DNA from: Pseudomonadota bacterium
Lineage (GTDB): Bacteria > Bdellovibrionota > Bdellovibrionia > Bdellovibrionales > JAEYZS01
Direction: 5' to 3'
Length of the DNA: 9,869 nucleotides
Assembly: GCA_023427925.1 (NCBI GenBank)
Contig: JAEYZS010000309.1
Span: 1-9,869 of the forward strand
Part shown: piece by piece, positions 1 through 7,401 of the stretch
Position numbering within the stretch: position 1 is the stretch's first letter
Layout: every line of letters starts with the position of its first letter
Translations under genes and position numbers: made by a program
The notes under the pieces: generated by a model
The model's input: the letters and a program-made list of their open reading frames with translations, nothing else
Told to the model about the DNA's origin: nothing
Databases searched by the model: none

Positions 1-33
1 TTCGTCGGCAGCGTCAGATGTGATAAGAGACAG
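1..33. other. Nextera sequencing adapter remnant (not genomic)
   Basis: Positions 2-33 match the Illumina Nextera Read 1 transposase adapter, ending in the Tn5-derived mosaic end (TAAGAGACAG at 24-33). One T of the canonical GTGTATAAG is missing (read here as GTGATAAG, 20-27), and one extra T precedes the match. Homology of the adjacent metH product stops exactly at base 34, as expected if adapter is joined to an insert end. The adapter happens to be open in the metH frame, so an automatic gene caller would add 11 false residues ([11 protein letters not shown]) to the protein. The match is from memory of the adapter sequence. Confidence 0.95.
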
Positions 34-1782
34 CCCCATATCCATACCGGCTTTTATAGCGTGATAGAGAAACACGGTGTGCATTGCTTCTCTAACTTTG
101 TTATTGCCGCGGAAAGAAAACGAAAGGTTAGAGACACCGCCAGAGATAAGCGCACTCGGGCAATTTTTTTTGATTTCTGGGATAGCTTCAATAAAGTTAA
201 GTGCGTAATTGTCGTGTTCGCTCATTCCTGTTGCAATGGTGAGAATATTTGGATCGAAGATAATATCAGAAGGTGAGAATCCAGCTTGTTCCGTCAAAAG
301 CTTATAAGCGCGTGCACAAATTCTTACCTTGTCATCTTTTTCAACGGCTTGACCTTTTTCATCAAAGGCCATAACAACGGCCGCAGCACCATATTGTCGG
401 ACAGTGCGAGCTTGTCTTAAAAACTCTTCTTCGCCTTCTTTAAGGGAAATGGAGTTTACGATTCCTTTACCTTGAAGACATTTGAGGCCTTCTTCGATAA
501 CTTCCCACTTTGAAGAGTCGATCATGATTGGCACTTTGCAAATATCCGGTTCACTTGCGACTAGATTTAAAAAGTCCTTCATGGCTTTCGGACCATCAAT
601 CATAGCTTCGTCGAAATTGATGTCGATGATGTTAGCGCCATTTTCAACTTGTTGTCGGGCCACCTCTAAAGCTTCATCAAACTTGTTTTCTTTAATGAGT
701 TTTGAAAAACGGGGAGAGCCAGTGACGTTTGTTCGCTCTCCCACCATGATAAAAGGTCGCTCGCCGTCAGCTTTGAGGTTGAGTGGTTCTAAACCAGACA
801 GCCTCGTGCGTAGCTCAATCGTCGGGCGTACTCTTGGTGTAATATTACTCATTTGTTTACTGATAGCCGCAATATGAGGAGGAGTTGTACCACAACATCC
901 ACCAACAATGTTTAGGAATCCACTTTGTGCAAACTCCTTGAGCGTACCGCTTAGCGATTCTGGAGTTTCGTCATAACCGGTTATGGAAAGGGGATTTGGT
1001 AAGCCTGCATTTGGATAGCAACTTACAAAACAATTAGCAATATTTGAAAGATCCTTAATGTAAGGACGCATTTCTTCTGCGCCGAGAGCGCAATTGATTC
1101 CTACAGAAAGAGGTTGCGCGTGGTCGACGGAGTTCCAGAAGCCCTCTACGGTTTGGCCGGAAAGTGTGCGGCCTGATTGATCCGTAATTGTTACGGAAAT
1201 CATAACCGGTAATTTCTCTTGCCGTTCGTTTTCGATTTTTTGAATTGCAAAGAGTGCTGCTTTTAAATTGAGAGTATCAAAAGTTGTTTCCGGCAAAAGA
1301 ATATCAGCTCCGCCCTCTAATAGACTAATTGCTTCTTCGTAGTAGTTTTCTACAAGCTCATCAAAAGTGATTGCTCTATAACCAGGATTATTCACATCTG
1401 GAGAAAGGGAAGCGGTTTTATTTGTTGGTCCCATGGCGCCTGCGACATAGCATTTTCTATCCGGGTTTGCGCGCATAAACTCTTCGCATGCTTCCTTTGC
1501 AAGTCTTGCAGCTGTGCGATTTAGCTCGGGAACCAAATGCTCGAGTCCATAATCCGCTTGAGCAATGCGAGTACCGTTAAAAGTATTTGTTTCGATGATA
1601 TCAGCGCCAGCTTTTAGATAATCAAGATGGATTTGTTTGATCACATCAGGCCGCGTGAGAACCAAAAGATCATTGTTGCCTTTGAGATCTTTTGGATGGT
1701 TTTCAAAATGTCCTTTTCTAAAATCCTCTTCTTGAAGTTTGTATGTTTGGATAACAGTTCCCATTGCTCCATCAAGAATCAT
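34..1782 (-). CDS. metH: Cobalamin-dependent methionine synthase, N-terminal half (partial at contig end)
   Basis: MetH transfers the methyl group of 5-methyl-THF via methylcobalamin to homocysteine, in the cytoplasm. About 583 codons are visible of a family that usually has about 1150-1230. The homocysteine-binding domain comes first (near residues 1-320), starting [14 protein letters not shown]. The three zinc-ligand cysteines are present: Cys231 in GINCALG and Cys296/Cys297 in [10 protein letters not shown]. The pterin-binding domain starts near residue 340 with [10 protein letters not shown] and contains [25 protein letters not shown] and AGMDMG, where genomic sequence ends. The cobalamin and reactivation domains are outside the window. 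The frame is unbroken. I chose the ATG at 1782 because AAAGG lies 7 nt upstream; it leaves an unusually short N-terminus (see findings). It lies 69 nt downstream of metF on the same strand, probably in one operon. Confidence 0.96.
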
Positions 1783-1794
1783 GATGCGACCTTT
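1783..1794 (-). promoter_or_regulatory. Ribosome binding site supporting the metH ATG at 1782
   Basis: On the minus strand AAAGG occupies 1794-1790, followed by a 7-nt spacer and ATG at 1782-1780. No ATG, GTG or TTG exists further upstream in this frame before an in-frame TAG at 1821-1819; the only other candidate is a rare ATT at 1815. The site therefore decides the start in favour of 1782, although upstream codons look coding. Confidence 0.5.
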
Positions 1795-1851
1795 AAGTGT
1801 TTCTTCGAGTTCAATTAGCTATGGAGACTTTTTCTAGATGATATCCTTTTA

Positions 1852-2796
1852 TTATTTAAATTTTTTTACAACTTCGGACACTGAATCCACATCATTCATG
1901 ACATAAAAGTGGACGTAGGGAGTTCCTGCTCTTAAAAGATCCTCTGTCTGGCGCACAGCCCATCTTTTACCAATTTCTTGCGCATGATCTGGATTCTTAA
2001 GGATTTCGTCAGAAAGCTCGTTGGGTATATCCATGTAGAAATTTTTAGGAAGGGTTTTAAGTTGTGCTGCTGATTTTAGAATTTTTAAACCTGGAATAAT
2101 TGGAACTGTAATCCCAGCATCACGGCAATGTTTAACAAAATCAAAATATTTTTGATTGTCAAAAAACATCTGAGTCATGACGTAGTCAGCACCTTGATCA
2201 ACTTTTTGTTTTAGAAATTGTATATCTGTTTTTAAGTTCGCCGCTTCAAAGTGCTTTTCAGGATAACCAGCTACGCCTACGCAGAAATCAAGAGCGGAGC
2301 TATCACTGATTTCCTCTAAGAAAATTCCTTTTTTAAGGTTATTCAATTGAGTAACAAGTTCAGACGCAAAGTGATTGGCGGTGCGATTCTTTCCGGGTTG
2401 CTTTTCATAATTGAGAGTATCTCCCCTTAAGGCAAGGACGTTTTCAATTCCAAGATAGTTCAATTCGATTAGTGCATCTTCTGTCTCTTCTTTCGTAAAG
2501 CCTAAGCAAAGGATGTGAGCCACAGTATCAATTTTGAATCTGTTTTGGATGATTCCGCAAATACCCAAGGTACCAGGTCTTTTTTTTATGGTTCTGCGCT
2601 CGAGTTTACCGTCACTTGTTTCATGATAGTAGGCGCTCGATGCATGGGCCGTAACGTCAATCCATGGAGGGTTCAGTATTGCAAGTTTTTCAACAATCTC
2701 CATGACGTCTTTAACGGAACGTCCGCGGTTGGGTGGTATGATTTCGTAACTAAAAATGGGATCCTTAGCATTTCGAATATGTTCAATGACTTTCAT
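1852..2796 (-). CDS. metF: Methylenetetrahydrofolate reductase
   Basis: MetF is the FAD-dependent cytoplasmic enzyme that reduces 5,10-methylene-THF to 5-methyl-THF, the methyl donor used by MetH encoded just downstream. The product has 314 residues, within the normal 275-320 range. Visible family signatures are SYEIIPPNRG (16-25, with Glu18 as the likely catalytic acid), IDVTAH (46-51), the flavin-site LALRGD (121-126), GVAGYPEKH (174-182), YVMTQMFFD (205-213) and PIIPGLKIL (232-240). I start at ATG 2796, preceded by AAGGA with a short spacer. The frame is open further to a TTG at 2844, adding 16 residues, but that has no Shine-Dalgarno and would sit at the predicted transcription start. The fragments RPGTLGIC, GFTKEETE and GVAGYPEKH resemble Bacteroidota MetF as I remember it. 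Confidence 0.96.
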   Translation of the reverse strand: MKVIEHIRNAKDPIFSYEIIPPNRGRSVKDVMEIVEKLAILNPPWIDVTAHASSAYYHETSDGKLERRTIKKRPGTLGICGIIQNRFKIDTVAHILCLGFTKEETEDALIELNYLGIENVLALRGDTLNYEKQPGKNRTANHFASELVTQLNNLKKGIFLEEISDSSALDFCVGVAGYPEKHFEAANLKTDIQFLKQKVDQGADYVMTQMFFDNQKYFDFVKHCRDAGITVPIIPGLKILKSAAQLKTLPKNFYMDIPNELSDEILKNPDHAQEIGKRWAVRQTEDLLRAGTPYVHFYVMNDVDSVSEVVKKFK

Positions 2797-2843
2797 TGTT
2801 CCTTGGCCTGTAAATTGAATTTCTAAAGACTCAAACCATAGCA

Positions 2844-2870
2844 ATTATGTAGAATTCTTGCAAGTCTCAA
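2844..2870 (-). promoter_or_regulatory. Possible metF-metH promoter
   Basis: On the minus strand CATAAT (2849-2844) matches the -10 consensus at five of six bases. TTGAGA lies 15 nt upstream (2870-2865), closer than the usual 16-18 nt, so the -35 assignment is weak. A transcript starting about 7 nt downstream of the -10 would begin near 2838, which favours the ATG at 2796 over the TTG at 2844 as the metF start. I see no SAM-riboswitch-like structure in the short leader. Confidence 0.3.
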
Positions 2871-2875
2871 AGGGC

Positions 2876-2904
2876 GTGACAAACTTTAAAAATTTCCTTA
2901 GATT
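2876..2904 (+). promoter_or_regulatory. Predicted sigma-70-type promoter of ftsY
   Basis: GTGACA (2876-2881, five of six to TTGACA) and TAGATT (2899-2904, four of six to TATAAT) are separated by exactly 17 nt. The predicted start near 2911 would give a leader of about 20 nt containing the AAGGA ribosome site at 2917-2921, 8 nt before the ftsY ATG. It lies back to back with the metF promoter region. Confidence 0.5.
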
Positions 2905-2929
2905 GGGCCCTTCATAAAGGAACTAGGTT

Positions 2930-4024
2930 ATGTTGGATGTCATTCAGAATTTAGGCCTCACGATAGTAGAGCTTGGAGTAGTAGGTCTTGTCTTTCTTTC
3001 AGTCTTATTTGGGGCCTTTGTAGCTCTGTTTAAGCGTAAAAAGCATGTAGATATTGAGCCGCAAGCACCAATGCCTGAACTCAAAAAAGAGGCAAGGCCC
3101 GAGCGTGAAAAGCTAGTTACTCTTGAGGAAGCCCTCTCCAACACAAAAAAAGGTTTTTGGGGCCGACTTACGCAAGTTATTGGCTCTGACAATAAGCTTG
3201 AATCAGGTGAGTTGGAGGATATTGAAGAAGTGCTTTACACGTCTGATTTAGGGCCTAAAACCGTTCATAAGCTTTTATTGCAAATCCAGAATAAACTTAA
3301 AGGCGAGCAAATGACTTCGGAAAGCTTGAGAGGCCTTTTAAAAGAAGAAATGAAAAACATCTTTAAAGCGAACTCCTCCGATCTTTCGATGATCACCAAT
3401 AAAGTCCTCAAAAATAAGCCAGAAGTTTGGATGATTGTGGGAGTAAATGGTGCGGGAAAAACCACAAGTATCGGAAAACTTGCAAATAAACTCGCTTCGC
3501 AAAATTTAAAAGTTATGATTGCTGCTGGTGATACTTTTAGGGCTGCCGCCAAGGAGCAACTCAAGGTATGGGCGGATAGAAGTTCGGTCTTGTTTTTCTC
3601 GCCAGAAGGTGTCGATAATCCTAGTGGAGTTGCTTTCGATGCCGTTAAGGAAGCTCAAAAAGAACAAGTTGATGTCTTGATTGTTGATACAGCAGGAAGA
3701 CTGCACACACAAGCGCACTTGATGGAAGAGCTTAAAAAAATCAAACGTGTCATGGATAAAGCAATGCCTGGAACTCCTCATGAAGTGCTTTTGGTTTTAG
3801 ATGCGAATTCAGGGCAAAATGCCCTAATTCAAGCTAAAGAGTTTAACGACGCTGTTGGTGTAACTGGCGTTATCCTCACAAAAATGGATGGAACTGCTAA
3901 AGGTGGTGTAGCACTTGGAGTGGTTAGCGACTTAAATCTTAACATTAAGCTCATCGGAGTAGGGGAAAAGGTCGAAGACCTTCGCACTTTTAATACCGAG
4001 GAGTTTATTAACTCAATCATTTGA
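2930..4024 (+). CDS. ftsY: Signal recognition particle receptor FtsY
   Basis: FtsY is the SRP receptor GTPase that docks ribosomes translating membrane proteins at the inner membrane. The 364-residue product opens with a hydrophobic stretch (about 10-34) followed by KRKK, which looks like a real transmembrane anchor, then a short charged linker (41-65) in place of the long acidic A domain of E. coli FtsY. The helical N domain spans about 66-160. The G domain carries the P-loop GVNGAGKTTS (171-180), the SRP-GTPase insertion motif DTFRAAA (201-207), DTAGR (253-257), TKMDG (317-321) and GVGEKVEDL (343-351). The ATG at 2930 has AAGGA 8 nt upstream. It is divergent from metF. I see no strong terminator after it. 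Confidence 0.97.
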   Translation: MLDVIQNLGLTIVELGVVGLVFLSVLFGAFVALFKRKKHVDIEPQAPMPELKKEARPEREKLVTLEEALSNTKKGFWGRLTQVIGSDNKLESGELEDIEEVLYTSDLGPKTVHKLLLQIQNKLKGEQMTSESLRGLLKEEMKNIFKANSSDLSMITNKVLKNKPEVWMIVGVNGAGKTTSIGKLANKLASQNLKVMIAAGDTFRAAAKEQLKVWADRSSVLFFSPEGVDNPSGVAFDAVKEAQKEQVDVLIVDTAGRLHTQAHLMEELKKIKRVMDKAMPGTPHEVLLVLDANSGQNALIQAKEFNDAVGVTGVILTKMDGTAKGGVALGVVSDLNLNIKLIGVGEKVEDLRTFNTEEFINSII

Positions 4025-4124
4025 TAATTATTCGATCAATAGGGACTAAATTCACCATAGGGATTTCTTTAGTAAATTGTTCTTATCAGAGACAGTGAAA
4101 ACCTTCTACTTCAAGTTATGCGCG

Positions 4125-4152
4125 TTGAAGAATCTCTTCTTTTTCGGATAAA
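4125..4152 (+). promoter_or_regulatory. Possible promoter of the secreted-protein gene
   Basis: TTGAAG (4125-4130) and GATAAA (4147-4152) each match consensus at four of six positions, with a 16-nt spacer. The predicted start near 4159 would give a leader of about 25 nt containing AAGGAG. The 159-nt gap after ftsY suggests separate transcription, but the elements themselves are weak. Confidence 0.3.
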
Positions 4153-4183
4153 TCACTTCAATCAAAAAAGAAGGAGAAATTCT

Positions 4184-4660
4184 ATGAAGATGCTAATTTT
4201 GGCTTTAACGTTATTTTCTATGCAAGCTATTGCTTCAGATTACCGCTGTGTAGGTGAATTCATTACGCCTGAAGAAGAAAGCGATACAGAAATGCAAGCA
4301 GTAACTATTGATGTAGTTATCTCAGAAAAGAATGGCCAAAGAGTAGCTTCGGTTATTTTTGACGGCGACGAAATGTTCAAGGACCAACCTGTGCAAACTC
4401 AGGACAATGGCCAGCCGAAATTAGAAATGATTGAGCAAATGGTTGAGATTTCAGAAGAGTATCCTGCCTATGGAAAACTGGCAAAGAAACTTTATGGAAC
4501 AAAAATCAACGACATTCTTGCGAAGACTAAGAACACGATTTATGAAGGTTTTGAAAGTGATGATAGTGGGGTAATCTTGGGTCACCACTATGATGCAGAC
4601 AAAAACCTAATTGCGACTGAAGTTTCAATCGCTTGGTTTGGTACAGGAATCTGCAAATAA
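4184..4660 (+). CDS. Small secreted protein of unknown function
   Basis: I do not recognise the family. The 158-residue product starts with a clear Sec signal peptide: MK, a hydrophobic core LILALTLFSMQ, then AIA-S, with probable signal peptidase I cleavage after Ala17. There is no lipobox cysteine, so it is likely a soluble periplasmic or secreted protein. The mature part is short and acidic and has one cysteine at each end (Cys22 in YRCVG, Cys157 in GTGICK), which could form a disulfide tying the termini. ATG 4184 is chosen because GAAGGAG lies 7 nt upstream and the signal peptide begins there; the frame is open to an ATG at 4118, but the added residues are basic and would spoil the signal peptide. 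It ends at a strong terminator, so it is probably monocistronic. Confidence 0.8.
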   Translation: MKMLILALTLFSMQAIASDYRCVGEFITPEEESDTEMQAVTIDVVISEKNGQRVASVIFDGDEMFKDQPVQTQDNGQPKLEMIEQMVEISEEYPAYGKLAKKLYGTKINDILAKTKNTIYEGFESDDSGVILGHHYDADKNLIATEVSIAWFGTGICK

Positions 4661-4687
4661 TATTCTGAAACTAACGATGATATTAAT

Positions 4688-4720
4688 AGGCGAGCTCGAG
4701 AGCTCGCCTTTTTTATTTTT
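4688..4720 (+). terminator. Rho-independent terminator after the secreted-protein gene
   Basis: AGGCGAGCT (4688-4696) pairs perfectly with AGCTCGCCT (4701-4709) around the tetraloop CGAG, followed by a T-rich tract (4709-4720). The stem lies between convergent genes. Its T tract overlaps the stop codon of the minus-strand gene ending at 4713. On the minus strand the following bases are only partly T-rich, so termination in that direction is likely weaker. Confidence 0.92.
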
Positions 4721-5219
4721 GGATTCTGTTAATGCTTGAAAGGGTTTTTACTATAAATTCGGACTTTTCTTCTCGATATTTTTCGTGGCTTAAGTGAGTA
4801 GAGTTGTTTTTGAACTCGTTGTATTTGCTGAGCAATTCATGTGAGGTGCGAAGTGCATCTCTAAATCGAATAAAGTCTTCGAACTCAGATTTGTTTAGAA
4901 CTAATTGTAGCCCGACATCAAGTTTTGGCTGCTTGAGGTAAAACGGGCAAAGTTCTTTGCTTCGAAAGCTTTCGGTTTTAATTTGAAATCCTAACGATTG
5001 AATTAAATCAATGGCATTTTCAAATTGTTCGGCATCTACTCCAACAAAAATATCCAAATCGCCTTTTGAGATGCATCCTTCTACAGACGAAGATCCGATA
5101 TGTTCAATTCTTGCAAACGGTAAAACTCGACTTATGTTTTCTTTAAGACTAAAGAAAATTTCCCAGGCTAATGGTTGATATTGTTCTGGTCTTAAAAACT
5201 CCATGTTTGGATTGTACAT
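4713..5219 (-). CDS. GrpB/UPF0157 family protein (nucleotidyltransferase-like)
   Basis: The 168-residue product has the layout of the GrpB (UPF0157) family, a small branch of the nucleotidyltransferase fold whose substrates are mostly unknown. The core is IEHIGSSSVEG (38-48) followed by GDLDIFVGV (53-61): a GSS signature with two aspartates (Asp54, Asp56) suited to metal binding. The C-terminal half has FEDFIRFRDALR (113-124), LLSKYNEFK (129-137) and HEKYREEKSEFI (145-156), matching the usual FRDYLR, Y-x-x-LK and Y-x-x-x-K-x-x-FI pattern. Length is normal. The ATG at 5219 has AGAGGA 7 nt upstream. It is convergent with the secreted-protein gene and divergent from the phosphate transporter, so it is probably transcribed alone. 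Family assignment is good; specific function is not inferable. Confidence 0.85.
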   Translation of the reverse strand: MYNPNMEFLRPEQYQPLAWEIFFSLKENISRVLPFARIEHIGSSSVEGCISKGDLDIFVGVDAEQFENAIDLIQSLGFQIKTESFRSKELCPFYLKQPKLDVGLQLVLNKSEFEDFIRFRDALRTSHELLSKYNEFKNNSTHLSHEKYREEKSEFIVKTLSSINRIQK

Positions 5220-5231
5220 TTTTTTATCCTC

Positions 5232-5260
5232 TTGAACAAAAAAATAAAAGGTGTATTCTA
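5232..5260. promoter_or_regulatory. Overlapping divergent promoter candidates
   Basis: The minus strand reads TAGAAT at 5260-5255, five of six to the -10 consensus, placed to start transcription about 29 nt before the GrpB-family ATG; I see no good -35 for it. The plus strand reads TTGAAC (5232-5237) and TATTCT (5254-5259) with a 16-nt spacer, a weak promoter pointing to the transporter gene. The two -10 candidates share the same bases. Confidence 0.3.
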
Positions 5261-5265
5261 AATTA

Positions 5266-6885
5266 ATGAACTTCGAGAACCATTCTGCAGTCCCTTTAAT
5301 ATTTGGTGGCCTTGCATTCTTTCTTTATGGAATGGGCATGGTGAGCGAGCAGCTTCAAAAGTTGGCAGCAAACCGTATACAGGATCTTTTTAAGAAAATC
5401 TCAGGTAAAGCTTATTTGGCGATTTTAGTCGGTATTGCGTTAACCGTGTTTATTCAAAGTTCTGGTGCTGTAACAAGTATGCTAGTGGGATTAGGATCTG
5501 CAGAGGTTGTTACACTTCGACAAGTGATGGGTCTTATCGTTGGAACCGCTGTAGGTAGCACTCTTACGGTTCAGATTATGAGTTTTCATATTTCGCAGTA
5601 TGGACTTCCGATATTTATTGTTGGTTTTGCGTTTTATTTTGTAGCAAAGAAGAGGGTTCTAAAAAGCCTCGCGGGTGTTGTTGTCGGATTTGGCCTTTTG
5701 TTTATTGGCTTAAGCATGATGGGGCAAGGAACTGAGATCATAAAAAAGTACGATTTTATGGTCGAGGTTTTTGCAAACTTGCGAGAGAATGTTTTTTATA
5801 TTTTGATAATCGCAGCTATTATGTCTGCACTTTTCCAAAGTAGTGCAGTGACTCTGGGTTTAGCTATGAGTTTGGCAAACTCAGGGATATTTACGTTTCA
5901 TGAAATTCTCTATATGATTTATGGAGCCAACATTGGAACAACTGCAACTGCTCTTATTGCCTCAATTGGCTCAAACTTCGTAGGTCGCCAAGTTGCATGG
6001 GCGCACTTTTTTTATAAGATGATTCCATTTACGGCCTACTATTTGTTAACAGATTCTTTGATTGTTAAATATATGCCGACTACTGATTCGATTGTGAGAG
6101 ATATTGCAAATGCTCATACAATTTTAAATATTATCTCGGCTGTCATGTTCTATCCATTCATCAATAAGGGAGCAAAAATTATCGAAAAAATGTTCCCAAG
6201 GTCTGAGAGTGAAAAAGAATTCGGACCAGAGTATTTGAACTTGGAGACGTACCAGCAAACAGAATTGGCTTTTGCTCAGGCGAGACGAGAATCTCTGAGA
6301 ATGGGCGATATTGTTATTAGTATGTTGAAAGACTGTAAGGATTTGTTTAGAGCAGAAGATCCAGAGCTTATTGATAGTATTCGAAATAGAGATAACCAAG
6401 TAGATCTGCTTCACCGTGAAATCAAAATGTTTTTGGCAAAACTCCCAACACCTTCTGGGGAAGTGGGTGAGGAAAATATTAGGTTGATTTCTTATATAGG
6501 TGATTTAGAGGGTGTCGGAGATGTAATTGATAACTCCATTATGGAATTGGCCCGCAAAAAGCACGCCCTAAAACTTCAATTTAGTGACGAGGGTTGGAAA
6601 GAGCTTAACGAAATGCATGCGATGGTGATGGAAATTGCATCCATGTCTTTGTCTTGTTTCCACCTCCAAGATCGAGATCTTGCTAGCCGCGTTATAACTA
6701 TGAAGCGTGATCTTAGAAAGCTTGAAAAGCAGTTTAAGGAATCCCATATCGAACGTCTTAAGATTGGACTCCGTGAGAGCATTAATACCAGTTCGATTCA
6801 TATGGATCTGATGAGTGATTTCAGGAGGATAACAGGACTTTTGGTGAATCATGCCTACTCCTTATCCGACCAATCCAAGAAATAG
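5266..6885 (+). CDS. Na+/phosphate symporter family protein with C-terminal PhoU-like domain
   Basis: The 539-residue product is a NptA/YjbB-type member of the Na+/Pi cotransporter family, expected to move phosphate across the inner membrane with sodium. The membrane half (about 10-305) contains two inverted-repeat halves, each with a QSS signature (64-66 in FIQSSGAVTS; 191-193 in FQSSAVTLGL) and a glycine motif (GTAVGST 93-99; GANIGTT 220-226). These form the family's transport core. The cytoplasmic C-terminal part (about 335-530) is helical, and its ending INTSSIHMDLMSDFRRI is typical of PhoU domains. Length fits the fused form. The start is uncertain: ATG 5266 is preferred, with AAAGG 14 nt upstream (too far); GTG 5251 would add five residues and has no ribosome site. 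No pst or pho genes are adjacent. No clear terminator follows. Confidence 0.92.
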   Translation: MNFENHSAVPLIFGGLAFFLYGMGMVSEQLQKLAANRIQDLFKKISGKAYLAILVGIALTVFIQSSGAVTSMLVGLGSAEVVTLRQVMGLIVGTAVGSTLTVQIMSFHISQYGLPIFIVGFAFYFVAKKRVLKSLAGVVVGFGLLFIGLSMMGQGTEIIKKYDFMVEVFANLRENVFYILIIAAIMSALFQSSAVTLGLAMSLANSGIFTFHEILYMIYGANIGTTATALIASIGSNFVGRQVAWAHFFYKMIPFTAYYLLTDSLIVKYMPTTDSIVRDIANAHTILNIISAVMFYPFINKGAKIIEKMFPRSESEKEFGPEYLNLETYQQTELAFAQARRESLRMGDIVISMLKDCKDLFRAEDPELIDSIRNRDNQVDLLHREIKMFLAKLPTPSGEVGEENIRLISYIGDLEGVGDVIDNSIMELARKKHALKLQFSDEGWKELNEMHAMVMEIASMSLSCFHLQDRDLASRVITMKRDLRKLEKQFKESHIERLKIGLRESINTSSIHMDLMSDFRRITGLLVNHAYSLSDQSKK

Positions 6886-6907
6886 GGGACGGAGCTGGGC
6901 TTTTCAA

Positions 6908-6936
6908 TTGACGAAATTTTGAAAATTTGCGAGAAT
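6908..6936 (+). promoter_or_regulatory. Predicted promoter of the zapA-fau-rny operon
   Basis: TTGACG (6908-6913, five of six) and GAGAAT (6931-6936, four of six) are 17 nt apart. The predicted start near 6943 gives a leader of about 100 nt before zapA. Within that leader GAAACT (6967-6972) could pair with AGTTTC (6996-7001), but this is a weak 6-bp stem around a 23-nt loop. Confidence 0.45.
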
Positions 6937-7043
6937 TATTATTAGGTTAGACCAGATCGTGGAATTGAAACTCAAAAGTCTAAATAGATGTAGAAAGTTT
7001 CATTTGGTTTTCACGGTGAATTAAGGTGTAGGAGTTTAAAAAC

Positions 7044-7373
7044 TTGGCAACAGAGAACAGGGCTACTAACAATCCAAATGTATATGAGGTTGAAATCGGC
7101 GGTATATCTCTTCGTTTAAAATCTTCTCATTCCGAAGAGACTGTTCGAGAGCTTGTTCAATTTGTGAATAATAAAATTCAGCAATCTTTAACTTTAACAA
7201 AAACAGATTCGTTACAAACAGCTGCCATTCTGGCATGTTTAAATTTAGCCGAAGAGCAATTTGTCTTTAAGAAAAAGGCATTAAACGAGCTTTCGGACGT
7301 TGAAATTAAAGCCCAAGAAATTCTCGCCAATTTAGAGTCTAGCCGTACACCACAGGTTGGACTTGATCATTAA
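7044..7373 (+). CDS. zapA: Cell division protein ZapA
   Basis: ZapA is a small cytoplasmic protein that bundles and stabilises FtsZ filaments at the division site. The 109-residue product is of normal length. The N-terminal head reads VYEVEIGGISLRLKS (13-27) and the helix SEETVRELVQFVNNKI (30-45), followed by LQTAAILACLNLAEEQF and a charged helical tail likely to form the tetramer coiled coil. The start is TTG 7044: TAGGAG (7029-7034) lies 9 nt upstream and no better start exists, so a non-ATG start is well supported. It is the first gene of a string with fau and rny, an arrangement I recall as common in delta-type proteobacteria. In E. coli zapA is also next to the fau homologue ygfA, with 6S RNA between; here the gap is too short for 6S RNA. 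Confidence 0.88.
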   Translation: MATENRATNNPNVYEVEIGGISLRLKSSHSEETVRELVQFVNNKIQQSLTLTKTDSLQTAAILACLNLAEEQFVFKKKALNELSDVEIKAQEILANLESSRTPQVGLDH

Positions 7374-7401
7374 GATTTGAATTCAAGTTCTAGCCTTTGA
7401 T

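Noticed and set aside
15..33. Tn5-like mosaic end suggesting a transposon insertion in metH
   Set aside because: The flanking bases 2-14 are the synthetic Nextera adapter tail, and the sequence lies at the very contig end, so it is a library artefact and not a transposon.
482..877. 131-codon open frame on the plus strand
   Set aside because: It lies wholly opposite the conserved metH coding sequence, has no ribosome site and its product looks like an antisense shadow.
2797..2929. SAM riboswitch or other methionine-responsive leader upstream of metF
   Set aside because: The predicted leader is about 40 nt and holds no multi-stem structure; I also see no clear repeated operator boxes.
4045..4073. 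Inverted repeat ACTAAA / TTTAGT as an ftsY terminator
   Set aside because: A 6-bp AT-rich stem with a 17-nt loop and no T tract is not convincing.
6886..7043. Structured RNA in the 158-nt gap before zapA
   Set aside because: Only weak AT-rich pairings are visible (AAATTTT/AAAATTT near 6914-6928 and a 6-bp stem near 6967-7001); a promoter and leader explain the gap.
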